A DNA stretch of 64,000 bases from Polynucleobacter yangtzensis (GTDB taxonomy: Bacteria; Pseudomonadota; Gammaproteobacteria; Burkholderiales; Burkholderiaceae), in assembly GCF_001595965.1 (NCBI RefSeq), contig NZ_LOJI01000001.1, forward strand, positions 124,001 to 188,000, in the 5' to 3' direction. The notes under the pieces are model-generated. The model saw only the letters and a list, made by a program, of their open reading frames with translations, ran no database searches and was not told where the DNA came from. Positions 46,083-55,177 of this stretch are shown one piece after another (the stretch's first letter is position 1; each line of letters starts with the position of its first letter). The translations under genes were made by a program, and so were the position numbers.

Positions 46083-46391
46083 CTAAGCCAACTGCAAGCG
46101 CTCAACCGGGCGACCTGCAATTAAATGTGACTGGATAATTTCTTCAACATCATCTACATCAACCATGGTGTACCAAACACCTTGTGGATAAATGACCATG
46201 ACAGGACCATCAGCGCAGCGATCTAAGCATCCGGCCTTGTTAACGCGAATCTTTCCTGGGCCCGCAATTCCAAGCTCTTTAACTCTTTTTTTGGCGTAAT
46301 CAAATAGCGCAAAAGCATTGTGCTGATCGCAGCAGTCTTCGCCATTACTGCGTTGATTTAAGCAAAAAAATAGGTGGTGTGAAAAACTCAT
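46083..46391 (-). CDS. (2Fe-2S) thioredoxin-like ferredoxin domain protein
   Basis: A 102-residue protein from ATG 46391 (MSFSHHLFFCLNQR). It has the cysteine pattern FCLNQRSNGEDCC and CLDRCADGPVMVIYPQGVWY, which is the thioredoxin-like [2Fe-2S] ferredoxin family related to NuoE-like and Aquifex Fd4-type proteins. Electron partner unknown. In-frame codons upstream to 46436 overlap the VanZ gene and look non-coding. Confidence 0.9.
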   Translation of the reverse strand: MSFSHHLFFCLNQRSNGEDCCDQHNAFALFDYAKKRVKELGIAGPGKIRVNKAGCLDRCADGPVMVIYPQGVWYTMVDVDDVEEIIQSHLIAGRPVERLQLA

Positions 46392-46407
46392 AGAAAAATT
46401 ATATTCA

Positions 46408-47502
46408 TCAATGTTTCGATTTAAATTCCCTGGCACTGCGAAGCATCCAAATCAGCGCTAGAGGTAACCATACTACTGAAACCCACTGCATGAGCTCATT
46501 AAAGTGCAATAAGCGCCCCTGATACCAATGTCTTAGTGTCAGAATGAAGTAAGGATTGTCAGGCAATATGTTGACCGCTAATGTAGTGCCCACTAAACAG
46601 GTCAAAGCTAGCCAAAATTTAAGTTCTGGCTCCAACTTTAGTGCCCACCTTAATAAGATGCTGCCCAGCACCATTCCCCATAGGGCCCCTGCAGTTAACC
46701 AATTCAAACTAAATTCAGCACCAAACTGAAGTGCCGTAAACAATATCTTGATGAGCACCGTCAAACCCAATAGACCGTTGAGGATGCGCCACTGAGGCGC
46801 CTTGGCTCGCAACCCAAGCGACAGTAGTAAGGCAACGCCGAGCCAACATAGGGATGTAATCACGACCTCCTGAGCAACATGATTAATCACCCAAGTACCC
46901 CAATCTACTGAGCCAAATATGGCGTGTCCCCAAACGCCCGTTCCGAGCCAAGAGCTTTGAGGATAAATTTGCGACCATGGAAACAATAAAAATAATGCGC
47001 ACGCCGCCCAATTCAAGCCAAACCATTGATCAAAACGACGGCGAATAGCGCTACCAGAGAGCCACTGCGGCCCTAGTGGAATAGCCAATAAGCCGCCCAA
47101 TAAACCTCCCAAGACATTCGCCCACCAATCCATTTGACTGGGGATACGTGTGGGCAACCAAGATTGCAAGGTTTCTACCCCTAATGCAAGTACGGCACTC
47201 AAGCCTAGTGCGATAGCCAGAGCTACAAAATTACGCCAACGTGGGTAGGCAGCAAACATCACCAAAAACCCAAGAGGGATGTAAGCAAGGATATTGACCG
47301 CCACATCAAACAAAGTAATAAAACGAGGCAAAGGGGCATCCAGCCAGGCCCAGGCAGATATTCCGTTGCGGAAATCAAAATCAAAGGGGTTAAGGCTCAC
47401 ATAGATAATCAGGAGCGCGTAACTTAGGCTCATAGCCCTAGCTAATGGCATAGCCTGTAAAGGCCATACCAACTTCCGCGGTCGTTGATCTTTTTGATCC
47501 AT
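46408..47502 (-). CDS. VanZ family membrane protein
   Basis: A 364-residue protein with about ten hydrophobic segments. The N-terminal half carries the VanZ-like pattern: a conserved N-P-F-D loop after the first helix (YVSLNPFDFDF), then DVAVNILAYIPLGFL and the E-x-x-Q segment VETLQSWLPTRIPSQMDWWAN-like region. VanZ relatives have been linked to glycopeptide tolerance but most are uncharacterised. It is divergent from birA with 37 bases between. Confidence 0.88.
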   Translation of the reverse strand: MDQKDQRPRKLVWPLQAMPLARAMSLSYALLIIYVSLNPFDFDFRNGISAWAWLDAPLPRFITLFDVAVNILAYIPLGFLVMFAAYPRWRNFVALAIALGLSAVLALGVETLQSWLPTRIPSQMDWWANVLGGLLGGLLAIPLGPQWLSGSAIRRRFDQWFGLNWAACALFLLFPWSQIYPQSSWLGTGVWGHAIFGSVDWGTWVINHVAQEVVITSLCWLGVALLLSLGLRAKAPQWRILNGLLGLTVLIKILFTALQFGAEFSLNWLTAGALWGMVLGSILLRWALKLEPELKFWLALTCLVGTTLAVNILPDNPYFILTLRHWYQGRLLHFNELMQWVSVVWLPLALIWMLRSAREFKSKH

Positions 47503-47539
47503 CCCACAATTCTAGGTCAGACCTTTCTACAATGGCGGA

Positions 47540-48325
47540 ATGACTGCAAATTGCATACTTGAGCGCGTTATCGAGACCAGATCGACCAATGATGATCTTT
47601 TGGGGCGTTGGCGCGCCGGAGAGTTAATCGATCCAGTGGCACGCATTGCCCACAAACAAACAGCAGGTAAAGGAAGAGCTGGTCGATCATGGCTAGCTAA
47701 TCCCGAAGACTCTCTTTGCTTTTCTTTAGCCTTTCCGTTTAAAAGAACTCCTGCAGAACTGAGTGGTTTGAGTTTGTTAGTTGGTCTAGCTGTCATATCT
47801 GGGATTGCACAAGCTTGTGACCTTAATGAATCAAAACTTCACGAATTAGGTCTTCGCCTAAAGTGGCCAAATGATTTATTACTAAATAACGCCAAACTCG
47901 CTGGCATTCTGATTGAAGGTGGTCAAGCAAAAGCAGGTGATTCAACTTGGATGATTATTGGGGTAGGTATCAACTTACGTAATGCAGAAAAAATTGAGGC
48001 TAGTCTCGACAGTGGACTTAAAGCAAGCTCTCTTAGCCAGATTACAGACTCCTTGCCAGATGTTGAATACCTTTGGTTGAAATTAATTGCCTCGCTTGAG
48101 CAACATCTCACCAAATTCGATCTACATGGATTTAAACCATGCATGGAATCATGGATGAAGTGGGATGCATATCGAGATCAAGCTGTTTGCATTTCAGGCG
48201 CCGGTAAAGATGCTATATACGGCGTCACAAAAGGTGTTGATGAATCTGGGGCATTACTATTGCAAAAAGAAAACAAAACGATCGCCATTCATGCGGGTGA
48301 TGTTTCATTGCGGATTCAATCATGA
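47540..48325 (+). CDS. birA: biotin--[acetyl-CoA-carboxylase] ligase
   Basis: Attaches biotin to the carboxyl carrier protein. The 261-residue product has the class I layout without an N-terminal DNA-binding domain: AHKQTAGKGRAGRSW biotin/ATP loop at about 36-50, LRLKWPNDLLL, and GILIEGG, followed by a small C-terminal domain. It is therefore an enzyme but not a biotin operon repressor. It overlaps coaX by four bases, the usual birA-coaX order. Confidence 0.95.
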   Translation: MTANCILERVIETRSTNDDLLGRWRAGELIDPVARIAHKQTAGKGRAGRSWLANPEDSLCFSLAFPFKRTPAELSGLSLLVGLAVISGIAQACDLNESKLHELGLRLKWPNDLLLNNAKLAGILIEGGQAKAGDSTWMIIGVGINLRNAEKIEASLDSGLKASSLSQITDSLPDVEYLWLKLIASLEQHLTKFDLHGFKPCMESWMKWDAYRDQAVCISGAGKDAIYGVTKGVDESGALLLQKENKTIAIHAGDVSLRIQS

Positions 48326-49131
48326 GCCTTTATTTATTCTTTGATGTTGGCAATACACGCCTCAAATGGGCTGCTGTGGAATCCAATCAAAATCCAAGCG
48401 CCCAACAAAAGAAGTTGTGGGCTTACTCGGGCTCTATTAGCAGCAAGTCTTTGCAGTCAGCAGAACATCGCGAGGAATTGGCCGACTATATTGCGAAGAC
48501 ACTTCCAAAGCCTGATGCTATTGGCTTTAGCTGTGTAGCCGGAGATGAGGCTATCACCAATCTCAAGTCATTGTTTCCACAATGGAGTGATTTGCATTGG
48601 CAGCAATTAAAAGGTGACAGCACATTCTCGGGGATGCGTAGCCTTTATCAAGATGCCAGTAAGCTCGGTGCCGATCGCTGGGCAGCCCTCATTGGCGCCC
48701 GTGCCTTATCCACCAATAACACCCTGGTTGTAAATGCCGGTACGGCCACTACGATTGACTTGCTTGGATCTAATGGCGTGCATTACGGCGGATGGATTTT
48801 GCCTGGCCTTGGGCTAATGCAAGAAAGCCTGCAGAGCAAAACTGCGCAACTCCCTTTAGCAATTCGTGAAGAATTTCAGCAAGAATTTGGATCTACAACT
48901 AATGAAGCCATTATTGGTGGATGTGATGCAGCTCAGATTGGCGCCATTCACTACGCGTTATTACAGGCAAAAAAATTGAATCATCCGGTTGAAAGAATTT
49001 GGCTTGATGGTGGCAATGCAAAAGTTCTTCTTGCTCAAATAAAAAAATCTGACTTGCAGAATTGGCCGATTGAACAAACTGAGAGCTTGGTACTTCGCGG
49101 CGTTTGGGCGTGGCTACTACAAAATATTTAA
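48322..49131 (+). CDS. coaX: type III pantothenate kinase
   Basis: First enzyme of CoA synthesis, of the acetate/sugar kinase fold. The 269-residue product has the phosphate-1 motif FFDVGNTRLKWA, the GADRWAALIGA segment, NAGTATTIDLL and the GGWILPGLGLMQESL loop. Together with coaD at 12441 it covers two CoA steps in this window. Its stop overlaps rfaE2 by four bases on the opposite strand. Confidence 0.96.
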   Translation: MSLYLFFDVGNTRLKWAAVESNQNPSAQQKKLWAYSGSISSKSLQSAEHREELADYIAKTLPKPDAIGFSCVAGDEAITNLKSLFPQWSDLHWQQLKGDSTFSGMRSLYQDASKLGADRWAALIGARALSTNNTLVVNAGTATTIDLLGSNGVHYGGWILPGLGLMQESLQSKTAQLPLAIREEFQQEFGSTTNEAIIGGCDAAQIGAIHYALLQAKKLNHPVERIWLDGGNAKVLLAQIKKSDLQNWPIEQTESLVLRGVWAWLLQNI

Positions 49132-49616
49132 GAGCGAATCTTGCCCAGTAGGCTTGTGGTGGAGCGCTCATACAAAAACGGTATGGCAACTGCCTTACCG
49201 CCCCAGCTTTTTACTAGATGAGTCTCTGCTAAGGTATCGATTTCATAATCTCCGCCCTTGACATAAATATCAGGACGAATTTTTTCAATTAAGTTGACTG
49301 GCGTTTGTTCGGTAAACAACACGGCCATATCAACACTCTCCAGCGCTGCCAACAAGGCCTGACGATCAGCCTCTGTATTAATAGGCCTGTCATCACCTTT
49401 ACCCAACATCTTCACCGAAGCATCCGAATTTACGCCGACTACTAAACTAGCACCCAAAGCGCGTGCCTGAGCCAAATAACTGGCATGCCCACGATGCAGA
49501 ATATCAAAGACCCCATTAGTAAATACTAGTGGCCTTGGTAGATTTGCTAAGCGAACTGCAAGCTCATCGGGCGAACAAACTTTAGCTTCGAAAGAGGGTG
49601 GTAGTAACTGGCTCAT
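49128..49616 (-). CDS. rfaE2: D-glycero-beta-D-manno-heptose 1-phosphate adenylyltransferase
   Basis: Makes ADP-heptose precursor for the LPS core. The 162-residue product is the stand-alone C-terminal domain of HldE: FTNGVFDILHRGHASYLAQARA with the nucleotidyltransferase HxGH motif, and the conserved YVKGGDYEIDTL. The kinase half (RfaE1) would be encoded elsewhere. It is convergent with coaX. Confidence 0.95.
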   Translation of the reverse strand: MSQLLPPSFEAKVCSPDELAVRLANLPRPLVFTNGVFDILHRGHASYLAQARALGASLVVGVNSDASVKMLGKGDDRPINTEADRQALLAALESVDMAVLFTEQTPVNLIEKIRPDIYVKGGDYEIDTLAETHLVKSWGGKAVAIPFLYERSTTSLLGKIRS

Positions 49617-49708
49617 AACTCAATATTAATGGCAATTTTGTAATGCCAGCGATATTAGCCAGAATGTCTTAGACTTGGTCTCTAACTAGTGAAATTTAAA
49701 GGCGCAAT

Positions 49709-50278
49709 ATGCATCGCAATCTAATGAATTGGCTCTTTGGCTTATGCGCCCTCCTATCCGGCCTGCAAATTGCCAATGCCGCAAACAGCTGCAGCCCACT
49801 CCTCTCTCATACCTTCCCACGTTTACAGGATGAGGCACCACAGAACCTTTGCCAATATCAAGGCAAAGTCATTCTGGTAGTAAATACAGCTAGTTTCTGC
49901 GGCTTTACAAGTCAATACGAGGGTCTTGAGAAGATTTACGCCAAATATAAGGACCAAGGTTTTGTAGTGCTTGGTTTTCCTTCTAATGATTTTGGACAAC
50001 AAGAGCCGGGGAGCAATAAAGACATTGCTGATTTTTGTAAAAACACCTATGACGTGAAGTTCCCAATGTTTTCTAAAAGCGCAGTCTCAGGTAGCAACCC
50101 AAATCCTTTATTTAAAATGTTGATTGCCAAAACTGGTACAACACCTAAATGGAACTTTTATAAGTACTTGATTGATCGCAATGGTAATGTGATTGATTCT
50201 TACGGCAGCATGACAAAACCAACTAGCAGTAGTATCACCAATCAAATTGAAAAGCTTTTAGGAGAAAAGGTCCAGTGA
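49709..50278 (+). CDS. exported glutathione peroxidase family protein
   Basis: Reduces hydroperoxides. The 189-residue product has a signal peptide (cleavage near ANAA, about 25), the peroxidatic Cys64 in NTASFCGFTSQY, the FPSNDFGQQEPG motif with Gln, and the Trp/Asn of KWNFYKYLID. It uses Cys, not selenocysteine. Periplasmic location is unusual for substrate supply by glutathione. The stop overlaps the GTG of the next gene, so it is the first member of a five-gene lipid operon. Confidence 0.93.
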   Translation: MHRNLMNWLFGLCALLSGLQIANAANSCSPLLSHTFPRLQDEAPQNLCQYQGKVILVVNTASFCGFTSQYEGLEKIYAKYKDQGFVVLGFPSNDFGQQEPGSNKDIADFCKNTYDVKFPMFSKSAVSGSNPNPLFKMLIAKTGTTPKWNFYKYLIDRNGNVIDSYGSMTKPTSSSITNQIEKLLGEKVQ

Positions 50279-51651
50279 GTCAAAAACGAATTGCCATCAT
50301 TGGCGCAGGTATCTCCGGACTAGGTTGCGCATACGCCTTAAGACAACATCCTGAATTTGAAATTACCCTATATGAATCTGGTGATCATATTGGCGGGCAT
50401 AGCAATACAGTAGATTTCGCTTACAACATCAATGGGGAAAAAGTGACCCAGGGTGTGGATACTGGCTTTCTAGTTTTCAATCGCAAAACATATCCCCGCC
50501 TAGTTCGACTATTCGAGGAAATTAAAGCCCCTGTAGCCCCTTCAGAGATGTCATTTTCTGTCTCTATTGATGACTCTATGAAATCAGGCTCAAATAAAAA
50601 GATTGAGTGGGCAGGCAACGACATCAACTCTTTTTTCGGTCAGCGCTCCAACCTTCTGTCCCCCTCTTTTTGGCGTATGGCTTATGACATCTTGCGCTTT
50701 AACCGTTTAGCCACTCAGCTAGCGCAAGAGCAAATTGATGCTGGCCACCAGTACAAAGAACCAGATGAAAAAATTGCAGATTTTTTAAAACGTCACCGTT
50801 TTAGCCAAAGTTTTAAAGAAAATTATTTCCTGCCAATGATTGGCGCAATCTGGTCATGCTCAGTAGAGCAGATGCTTGAATTCCCCATTCAAACTATGGT
50901 GCGTTTTTGCCATAACCATGGTCTTTTGCAAATTCAGAATCGCCCACAATGGCTAACCATCAAGGGCGGTTCGCGCGAGTACGTAAAACGAATTGTTGCT
51001 GCGATAGAAAAGCATGGTGCAACCATCAAGCGCGAACGTGTTCTGCGAGTTAATGCAGGTCATGATAACGGTCAAGTGGAAGTTATCACTCAGGCTGGCT
51101 CAGCCTACTTTGATGAAGTCATCATGGCTTGTCACAGCGATCAAACACTAGACATGGTTCACGGTATTGATCAGCAAGCCAGAAATATTTTGGCAGCCAT
51201 TCCCTATCAAAAAAATCGCGCCATCTTACATACAGACACCCACTTCTTGCCAGAGGCAAAACGTTGTTGGGCTGCCTGGAACTACACCGCTAAATCTGGT
51301 GATCAGCCAAATGCAAGGCAACACGTCAGCGTAAATTATTTAATTAATCGCTTGCAACCGCTTCCAGACCAACTTAAAGATGTACAAATTATTGTTAGCC
51401 TAAATCCTTCCGAAGAGCCGGATCCGAAACTAGTGCATCAAGAGATTCACTATTCGCATCCTGTATTTGATATGAGCGCAATCCAGGCTCAGAAAGAACT
51501 CCCTTTGATTCAAGGCTCATCATCTATATGGTATTGCGGTGCTTGGACGGGCTTTGGCTTTCATGAGGATGGATTGCGCTCGGGTGAACTGGTTGCAGAG
51601 GCTTTAATTGAGAGTATTCGTCAACCTATTAAGGTCAAACAAGATAGTTAA
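50275..51651 (+). CDS. FAD-dependent amine oxidase-like oxidoreductase
   Basis: A 458-residue flavoprotein with the FAD-binding GAGISGLG at 10-17, a second dinucleotide motif in ESGDHIGGHSNTV and the C-terminal YCGAWTGFGFHEDGLRSG that closes around flavin. It starts at GTG 50275. In many proteobacteria this family is found next to DUF1365 and cyclopropane synthase genes, suggesting it oxidises or desaturates a modified fatty acid; that is inference. Confidence 0.9.
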   Translation: MSQKRIAIIGAGISGLGCAYALRQHPEFEITLYESGDHIGGHSNTVDFAYNINGEKVTQGVDTGFLVFNRKTYPRLVRLFEEIKAPVAPSEMSFSVSIDDSMKSGSNKKIEWAGNDINSFFGQRSNLLSPSFWRMAYDILRFNRLATQLAQEQIDAGHQYKEPDEKIADFLKRHRFSQSFKENYFLPMIGAIWSCSVEQMLEFPIQTMVRFCHNHGLLQIQNRPQWLTIKGGSREYVKRIVAAIEKHGATIKRERVLRVNAGHDNGQVEVITQAGSAYFDEVIMACHSDQTLDMVHGIDQQARNILAAIPYQKNRAILHTDTHFLPEAKRCWAAWNYTAKSGDQPNARQHVSVNYLINRLQPLPDQLKDVQIIVSLNPSEEPDPKLVHQEIHYSHPVFDMSAIQAQKELPLIQGSSSIWYCGAWTGFGFHEDGLRSGELVAEALIESIRQPIKVKQDS

Positions 51652-52436
51652 TGTCGCAAGCAAAGATTAACTTTGGGGTAGTTAAGCACCAGCGCATTCG
51701 GCCAGCTAAGAATGCGTTTGGCTATGGAGTGTTCACCGTATCTATTCCAATGCGCACTCGTAAGGCCAATCCAAATTTACTCAAAGATGACGGCCTTAGC
51801 GATAACAGCTGGGGGTTATGTGCATTTTTTGATAAGGACCATGGCCTAGGAGAGGCGAATAGCCTTGCTTGGATTGAAAAAATTCTTGCTGATAACCAAA
51901 TCCCACACATAGACGGTGAAATCTGGTTGCAAACCTTTCCAAGGGTCTTGGGGTATGTCTTCAATCCAGTGAGTTTCTGGATCTGCACTCGAGCCGATGG
52001 CAAAGTACAAGCGGTACTTGCTGAAGTAAATAATACTTTTGGCGAACGTCATTGCTACTTACTGCACAAAGATTCAGGCGAGGAGTTGCACTCAGGTGAG
52101 ACACTTACCAGCAAGAAAGTATTTCACGTCTCTCCATTTTGTGAAGTAAAAGGCGAATACCATTTCCGCTTCTTATTTCCACAAGACAGTAGTAGCGGTA
52201 AAAACAGTGTTTATCGCATTGAACTCCATGAAGACGGCCTACCCCTCATCAATACCAGCATTAGCGGCACCAGCCGCCCACTAAGTCGGGCTAATATCAT
52301 TTCGGCAATGCTCCGCTACCCTTTGATGAGTTTAGGTGTCATTTTCCGCATTCATTGGCAAGCATTGAAATTATGGATAAAAGGTGTACCCTTTCATTCA
52401 AAGCCCAAACCACCAGAACTTGAAGTTAGCAGATGA
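51651..52436 (+). CDS. DUF1365 family protein
   Basis: A 261-residue protein recognised by the DUF1365 patterns: HQRIRPAKNAFGYGVFT near the N-terminus, LQTFPRVLGYVFNPVSFWIC in the middle, LAEVNNTFGERHCYLL and KVFHVSPFCEVKGEYHFRF. It shares one base with the preceding FAD gene (TAATG) and four with the next. No enzyme activity is established for the family; context ties it to fatty-acid modification. Confidence 0.93.
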   Translation: MSQAKINFGVVKHQRIRPAKNAFGYGVFTVSIPMRTRKANPNLLKDDGLSDNSWGLCAFFDKDHGLGEANSLAWIEKILADNQIPHIDGEIWLQTFPRVLGYVFNPVSFWICTRADGKVQAVLAEVNNTFGERHCYLLHKDSGEELHSGETLTSKKVFHVSPFCEVKGEYHFRFLFPQDSSSGKNSVYRIELHEDGLPLINTSISGTSRPLSRANIISAMLRYPLMSLGVIFRIHWQALKLWIKGVPFHSKPKPPELEVSR

Positions 52437-53728
52437 ATCGCCCAGGACAATCCCTTCTCTCGAGATTAAATTTTTCTCGCCCGCAAGAGCGAGATAGCTC
52501 TTCACATAAATATCAAATTAGCGCCAAGGCACTTTTAACGCTCTTGACCCAGCTTAGCAGCGGCTACTTGAAGTTGACCCTACCGGATGGGGACAAAAAA
52601 GAATTTGGTAATCGCAACGATCAACTGCATGCTGAAATTCATATTCTGGAATGGTCGGTATTTAAAGAAATCATGTCCCATGGAGACATTGGTTTTGCAG
52701 AGAGCTATATTCAAGGCAAATGGAATACCCCTGATCTCAAGGCATTACTTGAGTTGGCTATTCGTAATCGAACAATCCTTGAAAAGGCCATCTACGGCAA
52801 TTGGTATGGATCTATTTTTTATCGCCTGAAACATTGGTTAAGGGATAACAGCAAAACAGGTAGTCGCAAAAACATTCATGCTCACTACGATCTAGGTAAT
52901 GCCTTCTATACCCTATGGCTCGACTCCACTATGAGCTACTCCAGCGCCTGGTTCTCCGAGGGAGACAAACAAGGATTGGCCGATGCTCAACGCGCAAAAA
53001 TTAGACGTATTCTAGAATCTCTTCAAACCAAACCTGGAGACCATCTCCTAGAGATTGGTTGTGGTTGGGGTGGGGTAATGGAAGAATCACTGCGCACCAA
53101 CAGGTCAATAACTGGCCTTACTTTATCTACAGAACAAAAAGCTTTCGCTGAAAAACGTCTTCTAGCGGTACAAAATGAGATGGCAAGTGCGACTTCATTT
53201 GAAGTGCGACTTCAAGATTACCGCGATTGCCAAGAAAAATTTGATGGTATCGCCTCAGTAGAAATGTTTGAAGCAGTCGGCGAAAAGCATTGGCCGGAAT
53301 ACTTTGAAACTATTGCTCAATGCTTAAAGGCTGGTAGCAAAGCTTGCATTCAAACTATCGTTATTGCTGAAGATCTTTTCGAGCGCTATCGACGCAATAC
53401 TGATTTCATTCAGCAATATGTCTTTCCAGGTGGAATGTTGCCATCTCGGGAGAGCTTTAAGGCAAGCGCCGCAAAGGCCGGCTTACGAATCGAGCAAGAA
53501 TTTGCTTTTGGCTCTGACTATGCAAAAACACTTTGCTTGTGGAGAGACAGCTTTAATCACAAACTTCAGGAAGTGCGCCAATTAGGATTTGACGAAGCCT
53601 TTATTCGTCTCTGGAACTTCTACTTAATGTACTGTGCAGCTGGCTTTACAGAGCGCAATATTGATGTCGTGCAATTCACCCTCAGCCACCAACCATCAAC
53701 AGCATCCACCGATGCGCTAAGCGCATGA
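52433..53728 (+). CDS. cyclopropane-fatty-acyl-phospholipid synthase family protein
   Basis: SAM-dependent methyltransferase acting on unsaturated acyl chains in membranes. The 431-residue product has an N-terminal lipid-binding region (to about 130), the YDLGNAFYTLWLDSTMSYSSAWF motif, the SAM loop LEIGCGWGG at about 205-213, and the VEMFEAVGEKHWPEYF segment with the conserved Glu. The bicarbonate site residues appear retained. Whether it makes cyclopropane or methyl-branched acyl chains cannot be decided here, so I give no symbol. Confidence 0.93.
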   Translation: MNRPGQSLLSRLNFSRPQERDSSSHKYQISAKALLTLLTQLSSGYLKLTLPDGDKKEFGNRNDQLHAEIHILEWSVFKEIMSHGDIGFAESYIQGKWNTPDLKALLELAIRNRTILEKAIYGNWYGSIFYRLKHWLRDNSKTGSRKNIHAHYDLGNAFYTLWLDSTMSYSSAWFSEGDKQGLADAQRAKIRRILESLQTKPGDHLLEIGCGWGGVMEESLRTNRSITGLTLSTEQKAFAEKRLLAVQNEMASATSFEVRLQDYRDCQEKFDGIASVEMFEAVGEKHWPEYFETIAQCLKAGSKACIQTIVIAEDLFERYRRNTDFIQQYVFPGGMLPSRESFKASAAKAGLRIEQEFAFGSDYAKTLCLWRDSFNHKLQEVRQLGFDEAFIRLWNFYLMYCAAGFTERNIDVVQFTLSHQPSTASTDALSA

Positions 53729-54501
53729 AACAATCCGGCATAGATCATTTCCCAGGAAAAAGAGTCTGGGTCATTGGCGCATCCAGCGGCATTGGCGAGG
53801 CCTGTGCGAAGGCTTTGCTACTACAAGGTGCCAAAGTTGCACTCTCCAGCCGCAGAGTAGAGCGCTTAAATCAAATTGCTCTCAATGGGGAAGCAAATCA
53901 AACGCTTGTTGTTCCACTAGATGTTACGAATAATGAACAGCTACAGGAAGGATATAAAGCTATCCTCAATGTCTGGGGTGGTATAGATCTTCTACTTTTC
54001 GTATCTGGCATGTATGCACCCCTTCGTGCAGATAGCTTTGATATCCAAATTGCTGAGAAGACAATTGACGCCAATCTTTTAGGGCCGATGAGAGCCGTTG
54101 CATTGGTTACACCCGACATGCTGAAAGCCCACTCAGGGCACATTGCCATCGTTGGCAGCGTAGCAGGATATAGCGGCCTACCAAAAGCTTTAGCCTATGG
54201 CCCTAGCAAAGCAGCAATCATCAATTTTTGTGAGAATTTATATTACGACTTATTGCCTAAGGGTGTCAGCGTACATATGATTTCACCTGGCTTCGTTGCT
54301 ACAGAAGCAACAGCACAAAATGACTTTGAAATGCCAGCCTTAATTAGCGCTGAAGAGGCAGCTAAAGAAATTTTGGATGGCATTCATAAAGGGGAATTTG
54401 ACATTCATTTCCCAAAACGATTCTCAAGATTTTTAAAATTTCTCAGAATTTTGCCGTATCCAATCTACTTTTGGATTGTGCGCCGCTTCGTAAAAATCTA
54501 A
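53725..54501 (+). CDS. SDR family short-chain dehydrogenase
   Basis: A 258-residue oxidoreductase with the NAD(P) motif GASSGIGEACAKALL at about 17-31, the Ser-Tyr-Lys triad (GSVAGYSG...YGPSKAA), and a C-terminal hydrophobic helix (LPYPIYFWIVRRFV) that suggests membrane contact. It overlaps the cyclopropane synthase gene by four bases and ends the operon. It probably acts on the lipid product or an intermediate, which is inference. Confidence 0.93.
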   Translation: MKQSGIDHFPGKRVWVIGASSGIGEACAKALLLQGAKVALSSRRVERLNQIALNGEANQTLVVPLDVTNNEQLQEGYKAILNVWGGIDLLLFVSGMYAPLRADSFDIQIAEKTIDANLLGPMRAVALVTPDMLKAHSGHIAIVGSVAGYSGLPKALAYGPSKAAIINFCENLYYDLLPKGVSVHMISPGFVATEATAQNDFEMPALISAEEAAKEILDGIHKGEFDIHFPKRFSRFLKFLRILPYPIYFWIVRRFVKI

Positions 54502-54529
54502 GCAACACCAGAGCATTACTTTCTCAAAG

Positions 54530-55177
54530 TTATTGCTTGTACTTATTCTTACGAATTTTTTCTTCCAAGTAATCCATAACCAAGATTGCCTTAGCTTTAG
54601 TACCAGCAATGGATGGTGAAGTCACATATTTGCCCTGCATCACAATAGTAGGTACGCCATCAATTCGATAGGCTTCAGCCATTTGCTTTGCAGCACGCGC
54701 TTTAGAAATCACCGCAAATGAACGATAAGTAGCTAAGAACGTATTGCGGTCTATTCCCTGGGATGCAACCCAATCAGCAATCTCTGGCTCAGTTAAAAGA
54801 CGTTTATTTTCTTTATGCATTGCGTACATAACTTTTTCATTGAGAGCATCGCCTTTGCCCATCGCCTCAAGGGCATAAAACAATTGGCTGTGCGGCATGA
54901 AGTCATCACGGAAAGCTACGGGGACTCTTTTGAAAACAACATCCTTAGGCTGACGCTTTACCCAGCTGCTTAGCTCAGGCTCAAAGTCATAACAATGTGG
55001 GCAACCATACCAAAAGAATTCGATGACCTCCACCTTCCCTTTGGTCTCTACTGGCTGAGCAATAGGCAATATGCGGTAATCAAAGCCTTCTTCAATTTTT
55101 TGTCCTTGAGCAGCCACAAAGCCACTCAAAGAAAGGAGTGCAAATACTGTAATGAATCTTTTGCTAAATGAAATCAT
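54530..55177 (-). CDS. dsbA: thiol:disulfide interchange protein DsbA
   Basis: Periplasmic oxidase that introduces disulfide bonds. The 215-residue product has a signal peptide (cleavage after VAAQ, about 24), the thioredoxin active site CPHC at 59-62 (E. coli has CPHC), and cis-Pro in GVPTIVMQGKYV. It overlaps the SPOR-domain gene by four bases; argS-SPOR-dsbA is the standard beta-proteobacterial order. Confidence 0.96.
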   Translation of the reverse strand: MISFSKRFITVFALLSLSGFVAAQGQKIEEGFDYRILPIAQPVETKGKVEVIEFFWYGCPHCYDFEPELSSWVKRQPKDVVFKRVPVAFRDDFMPHSQLFYALEAMGKGDALNEKVMYAMHKENKRLLTEPEIADWVASQGIDRNTFLATYRSFAVISKARAAKQMAEAYRIDGVPTIVMQGKYVTSPSIAGTKAKAILVMDYLEEKIRKNKYKQ

